Position numbers and translations under genes: made by a program. The notes under the pieces are model-generated. The model did not search any database. It was not told where the DNA came from and saw nothing but the letters and a program-made list of their open reading frames with translations. A stretch of DNA of 64,000 nt, taken from the NCBI RefSeq assembly GCF_021130785.1, contig NC_060215.1, forward strand, positions 121,476,501-121,540,500, in the 5' to 3' direction. The stretch is from Homalodisca vitripennis. Taxonomy: Eukaryota > Arthropoda > Insecta > Hemiptera > Cicadellidae. Positions 59,301 through 64,000 of this stretch are shown piece by piece. The first letter of the stretch is position 1, and each line of letters begins with the position of its first letter.

Positions 59301-60879
59301 GTATGGTCAATATGCTTGTCATATTTTGTATAGCCATGCAGATCCAGAAGTAATATTTTAGTCAATTTGAAGCAAAAGTAGATAAAATAGTTGTAACTAG
59401 GTAAATCCAAATTGAACGGAATAAAACTACTTAATATCAGTTACATAATTAAATTAAATGTTTTATTCATAGTGTCTTGTAGATTTGTAATCCTATTAAT
59501 GTTTCTTCAAACAAGATGTAGGAAATAACTAAGTTTAATTTATATGATTTGTTTTAAATGTTTAAATTATGTTTAAAGTAGTTAAAAATTCATTATTTTC
59601 ATTAGAAAAAAACTCACTCACTCGGAGTACACTGTAGAATAAATGAATGGGGATCAAGGCAATAGAAGCCCAGAAAACTATCCTGTTATCCTGGGATGTG
59701 TTGAGGAACATTTTATTTGGGACGCTATTCGCTCAATTAAAATGTAGCGTATAGGAATGAGTTGATCGCCAAAATCTTTTTTATAAAGATCAACATGACA
59801 AAAACAAAAAAATTGTAGTTCGTCTTTATACTTATCTGGTTATAATTTTGTTACAGTTTATATATTTAAACGTGAGTTTGGTTTTTTTAATTTGCGTTGG
59901 GTCAGCTGTTAGTCATCGAATTTTTTTACTTGAAAAAAATCCTTGTTTTACTAATTAAATCGTCCCGATCCTAAGGAATTTATAATTACATTAAACCACT
60001 TGATCAAGACTGACCTATACCATTGATTTATATAATGTTTTAGCTTTAAGTTGTAATGAATTAATAATTGGCCTGACCACCCAATGCTATTATCAAGAAA
60101 GTCTAAACGCAGAGACGTAGGATTAATCGTTTGTATTCTCCTCTAACTAGGATAGACAGAATGAATAACAATCTTTTTTTAATTTAACAAGATTTATGAA
60201 CTTAAGACTAAGATAACAAGATGATGTATTTTAAATTTTGATCAATTTTAACAATATGCCGTTTTTGTATAAGTAGATCGAGTAAAAAAGTCTGATTAAA
60301 AAATACAAAACACTGATGTGTGTTTAAGCGTCCACAGCTGATCAATGCGTGCCACGGCAGTCGATGCTATTTTAGCAACTGTGGTTATGTTTGTGTTTGT
60401 TTGCGTTGAAGGAAAATTAGCTTGTTTCTTTAGTGTGGTTATTGTTTTATCAATTTATTATTATTATTAGTGTGGCCTTGTCTTTATAGTAATTTTATTG
60501 ATGAGTAGGTAGTTTTTCTGGACAATTGCTTTTTATGAAAACGAAGAGGGAACATCATACATGAATTGGAATAGAGAACTAGAATCAAAATATTCTACCC
60601 TATTTGGGGATGATAGTGATTTCTTTATTTCCAACGTACATCATCCAATTTACAACGTGTAAATAATATGGCAAACTTATAAGATAAACAAAAATACAAA
60701 AATAAACATCTGTATAAACACATAATAAATAACCCGGGTATGACACCACAATAACGTCTAATACGAGTATGAATAGTTTCAGTTCTGAATAAGAGAGTGA
60801 CAGTGACATTCTCTAGAGCTAGGCCTAATCCTTCTCAATCTAGACATGTTCGTACTTCGTGATAGCTCTTAAGCTGATT
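59301..60879. other. AT-rich stretch, no gene seen
   Basis: No feature recognised except a slightly GC-richer patch at 60330-60400. Confidence 0.4.
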
Positions 60880-61137
60880 ACCAAAATAATAGACCTACAC
60901 AAGATATTTGGCATTGAGACTTTAATCCAGATATTTGTAACTGAAACAAAGAGATATGCAGAACAAACAGTATCATCCAAAGGCAACAAAATTTCACCTA
61001 TACGTATGTACAAGTCATGGATGCCAGTTTATGTGAAGGAAGTTAGAGCTTTTATAGCTGTACTACTTAACATGGGGCTAAACCTAAGAGGCTGCACTAT
61101 AATAAGTGTCCAACACTGGAATTATCGATATTCATAA
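60880..61137 (+). pseudogene. piggyBac transposase N-terminal-domain fragment
   Basis: The frame from 60859 reads IQIFVTETKRYAEQTVSSKG, then KSWMPVYVKEVRAFIAVLLN and MGLN. This is the start of the DDE_Tnp_1_7 region of piggyBac transposases (I..ETN.YA.Q......W..V...E..AFL.ILL.MG). It lies before the first catalytic Asp, and nothing after MGL matches, so the catalytic core is absent. No TTAA-flanked ends were found. It could be of the same broad family as the C-terminal piece at 45 kb, but the two do not overlap. Confidence 0.65.
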
Positions 61138-61389
61138 TTATTAAATCATTAATATGCATGAGTAAAGAATCCTCGATATAACTACTTTAACCAAGTTAGA
61201 TTATATGTATTTCAAATTACAGTATAAAAAATAATGTTATTTTGGATAAAAAAACAATCTAGGCTATATGTATTTATAAAATATATCAAACAAAGCACTG
61301 TAAGATTTCCTTACTTTCTACAATAAGTCAACTAATCCATACAAAACTTAATGAAATCTTATTAACAGGAATAGGCCTCATAGTGTTGC
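61138..61389. other. No feature seen
   Basis: AT-rich interval between two transposon fragments. Confidence 0.4.
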
Positions 61390-61765
61390 TCACAATAACA
61401 CTTTTGCCTCTGCCAATGACTTAAACGATTACTTCATTAGTTCTGTTGATGAAATTGTGCATAATTAAAATAGGTTTGATTACTTATTGAATATTTCTAA
61501 TGTAGAATCTAGGTTCAGTTGAAAGGTTGTGAAAAGTCTAGATATAGTTAATGTAGTGAATAGGTTTAAGGTAACCAGTAGTAAAAATGTTTATGAAATT
61601 ACTCCTATCCTTCTCAAACAAGATGGACCTATCCTGAGCTTTTCGTTGAACAATTGTTTGGTGGAAAGCATTTTTCCTGATGTGCTAACATTGGAAAGAA
61701 CAGTCCCTTTCTTCAAGAAGGGATTCCGATATGAGAATGCTAGCTATCGTGCTATATCACCCTGA
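61390..61765 (+). pseudogene. LINE RT N-terminal fragment
   Basis: Reads NTFASANDLNDYFISSVDEI, then after a stop VKSLDIVNVVNRFKVTSSKN, ITPILLKQDGPILSFSLNNC, VESIFPDVLTLERTVPFFKK and YENASYRAISP. This is the region ahead of and into the first RT blocks of CR1/Jockey-type LINEs (FN.YF.....I, GPL....N.S...G.FP...K.A.V.P..KKG......YRPIS). The end is abrupt at the position of RPIS. One internal stop and small changes make it a fossil. Confidence 0.65.
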
Positions 61766-62449
61766 GTAAGGGAAGAGGCGGGTAATGGTGGGATAGCTCG
61801 CCAGTGGAGGGGAAGTGTATGATAGCGGCCCAGTGATGTACTACTCTAGGAAGAAAAGTTAGCCCAGTAGGAGCGTTGTATTGATACGCTAGGGGTTTTT
61901 CTTCGAAATCATAATATTCGATAACGGCTTGATAGATATTAACGTTTGAGGTGTCAAATTAAAGGTATCTTTACCTAGATTTGCTAATACTTCTTAGAAC
62001 TTTAACAACAGTACGGGTATCACAGTATCACTTTAATACAGTAAAGGTCTACAGTGACGCTATCCTTCGACATTGGATCAAACTAAATTCAATTTTTATA
62101 TCGATGTCTACTAACTACAATTTAACAGCTGTTTACTAAATGTTTGGTTTTTAGTATTTAACTACACATTTCACTTTTGTTCGATTTTGAGCAACACGTT
62201 AGCTAGTAGCATAAATATATAATATTGTCTGTCTGACTATATGTTATTAGTTTATATTGTCATGAAAAGTTAATGTACATTATTTTTATATCATAAAAAT
62301 ATGAAAGAGACTTGCTGTATTTTTCTATATATTTATTATTATCAATACTTACTATTGACGTTTCATTATCTTAGAATTGCAAAATAAAATATTCTTTATT
62401 AAACCTAATAAGCAAATAAATTAATTGCGTCACCTACTTGTCATTTATG
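61766..62449. other. No gene seen; expected side of a transposon end
   Basis: A GC-richer patch lies at 61765-61860. The downstream terminal repeat of the transposase gene at 62.45 kb might lie here, but I could not pair it with sequence to the right. Confidence 0.35.
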
Positions 62450-63860
62450 TTATTCAAGCACTTCCACTCCACTCATTTCACCGCCACTGTCTTCTCTATG
62501 GCTAGAGTGTTCACTGTCACTTCCACTGTCGTCATCACTACTGCCGGCTTCTAGATTTATGATGAAAGATTCTGTGATGTCATCAATAGATACTTCATGT
62601 TCCATATACTTTTTTTCAATATTTATAACGTGCTGGCATCTCTTCGCCCATTCCTCTTTTGTAATATCTTGGACTTTTTCTCTCACTAGCTTGATGCAGT
62701 CATTTAATTTGAAGGTCGTGTTTTTCAGGGCAACGTGGTTTTTTATCAGTGACCATATCATTTCTATCGGGTTAAGATCGGGATGATAAGGAGGGAGGCG
62801 CAAAGCGGAGTGACCGTGTTCTGCAAGTATGGAATCAATCTCAAACATTTTGTGCGGGTTCTTATTAAGCTTCACAATCTGATAGAGTTCTGTTTTAAGC
62901 ATTTTGTCATGGAACGGGATGTTATGGTTAACTAGCCACTGAATTATCTCTGCTTTCTTGGAATTGCTGGTAGGTGCAGGGTTTAGTTGTTTATTGTGGT
63001 ATGATGCGTTGTCTATCACAAGGACGGTTTTTGGTGGTAAATTTGGAATAAGTTTTTCTTGCAGATATTTTTTGTAATTTTTAAAATTCATACAATCATG
63101 ATAGTCACCTGACTTTTGGCCTGATTTGAACACCAACAATGCATTGTCGATAAATCCGTTCTCATTACCTGCGTGAACAATTATTCCATATTCGCCCTTA
63201 GAAATAGGTGTTAAGAGGCCTTTGTTGCTGCCATCTGACCATGAGTGGGGCTTTGTGTGCGAAGCGTGGACATAAGTCTCATCCGTATAAACAATTGGTC
63301 GACCCTCTTCTCTGTAACGTTTTATAGCTCTAATAAAACGAACTCTGTGTTCTCTTATTTCGTGTTTTTCTATTAAAAGTTTTCTGTTATCTGTAGATTT
63401 TCTCCATTTAAACTGAAGTTCCTTGAGAACTTGTCTCAGAGTCCATATTCCTCCTCTAAACCCGATTTTTTCTTTTAATACCGGAAGAAGAGTTTTTAGG
63501 GTAGATCGCTGACCGTCTATTCTGTGGAATTCATGAACAGTCCGCCGTATAACAGTCTTGTCAAAGTCGTCAACAGCTGTTTTTTTAATTTTTTTCGACC
63601 ATATTTTTCTGGGAGTTGAGAAAACGTGGACCATTTCTCGGCGCGGTTCTTTCTTCACTCACAATTCTTTTTACACTAGTTTTAGAAATTCCTGTGGCCT
63701 CTGCTACACGCTGTTGAACTTGTTTTAATAATATTGGCCCTTGTTCTGCTTCCCTTTTCATAAAAGTGTACAAGTTAAAAATTATTTCTCTAGCTTGGCT
63801 GTGTAAAATTTTACCACCGACCTTGCTTTTTCTGTTGTCACCCATCTCGACACTATTCAC
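62450..63860 (-). pseudogene. DD82E (Sailor-type) IS630/Tc1/mariner transposase, one frameshift
   Basis: Two overlapping frames make one gene. 63860-63585 encodes a helix-turn-helix-like start (AREIIFNLYTFMKREAEQGP, VAEATGISKTSVKRIVSEE). One base out of frame, 63658-62450 (402 codons) encodes the rest. The catalytic triad is visible: YTDET (Asp126 of the second frame), VIDNASYH (Asp216) and HPDLNPIEMIW (Glu299), leaving exactly 82 residues between the second Asp and the Glu. Tc1/mariner enzymes usually have 34-39; DD82E is the signature described for the Sailor group. The tail is Asp/Ser/Glu-rich. The frame slip lies near 63605-63625. The ends of the element were not identified and may run past the window. 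Confidence 0.75.
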
Positions 63861-64000
63861 AAATTTATAACAAAAATATTTACTAAGTATATATAAATTG
63901 TAAAATACACACTGTTATAACGGTACATAACACGTTTTACTAAACTTACGGTACTTAAATACTATGAAATTGGCACTTCACGTATATATCACGAGAAATA
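63861..64000. other. Upstream of the transposase gene, window edge
   Basis: AT-rich; would contain the leader and possibly the terminal repeat of the Sailor-type element. Confidence 0.4.

Noticed and set aside
1..64000. tRNA, rRNA, CRISPR or telomeric repeats
   Set aside because: No cloverleaf-like, ribosomal, spaced direct-repeat or TTAGG-type array was recognised by eye.

Overview
The window looks like AT-rich, repeat-rich intergenic and intronic DNA from an arthropod, most likely an insect. The evidence is the transposon mix: Penelope-like, BEL/Pao, CR1/Jockey-type LINEs, Helitron, hAT, piggyBac and an IS630/Tc1/mariner-type transposase. Exon-like islands with splice-type boundaries, long AT-rich gaps and microsatellites fit the same picture. 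The species cannot be read from the sequence. I saw no rRNA, tRNA, CRISPR or operon structure.

Layout. 0-11 kb: an edge LINE fragment, a Penelope-like fossil with both RT and GIY-YIG signatures, and three exon-like islands on the minus strand that read in order as parts of a SIN3-type corepressor (post-PAH1 linker, PAH2, PAH2-PAH3 linker). Scrambled BEL/Pao pieces and a 96-bp tandem repeat lie in what would be the large intron. 12-17 kb: an inverted-repeat pair and a 5'-truncated LINE with a (TTTA)n tail. 18.6-27 kb: a decayed Helitron (TC start, CTAG end with hairpin) split by a nearly intact two-ORF LINE on the opposite strand. 28-37 kb: two hAT transposase fossils, one holding a perfect (AC15)6 array, a satellite of about 99 bp, and a LINE fragment. 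38.4-42 kb: a LINE cut into two oppositely oriented halves that share breakpoint sequence, read as a local inversion. 43-46 kb: another LINE fossil and a 979-bp piggyBac derivative with TTAA flanks. 46.7-50.1 kb: small palindromes, a LINE 3' tail and two parts of a minisatellite element. 51.5-52.4 kb: an 878-bp terminal-inverted-repeat element with a 9-bp target duplication. 54.4-55.2 kb: a second copy of the 15-kb LINE family. 57.5-59 kb: a 493-codon single-exon gene of unknown function, the best candidate for an intact cellular gene. 60.9-63.9 kb: a piggyBac N-terminal fragment, a LINE fragment and a DD82E (Sailor-type) transposase gene with one frameshift.

The genes do not form a pathway. 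The interest lies in the layered history of mobile DNA, in the unknown 493-residue repeat protein, and in the possible SIN3 gene copy. Family assignments come from reading motifs by eye; no database search was possible.
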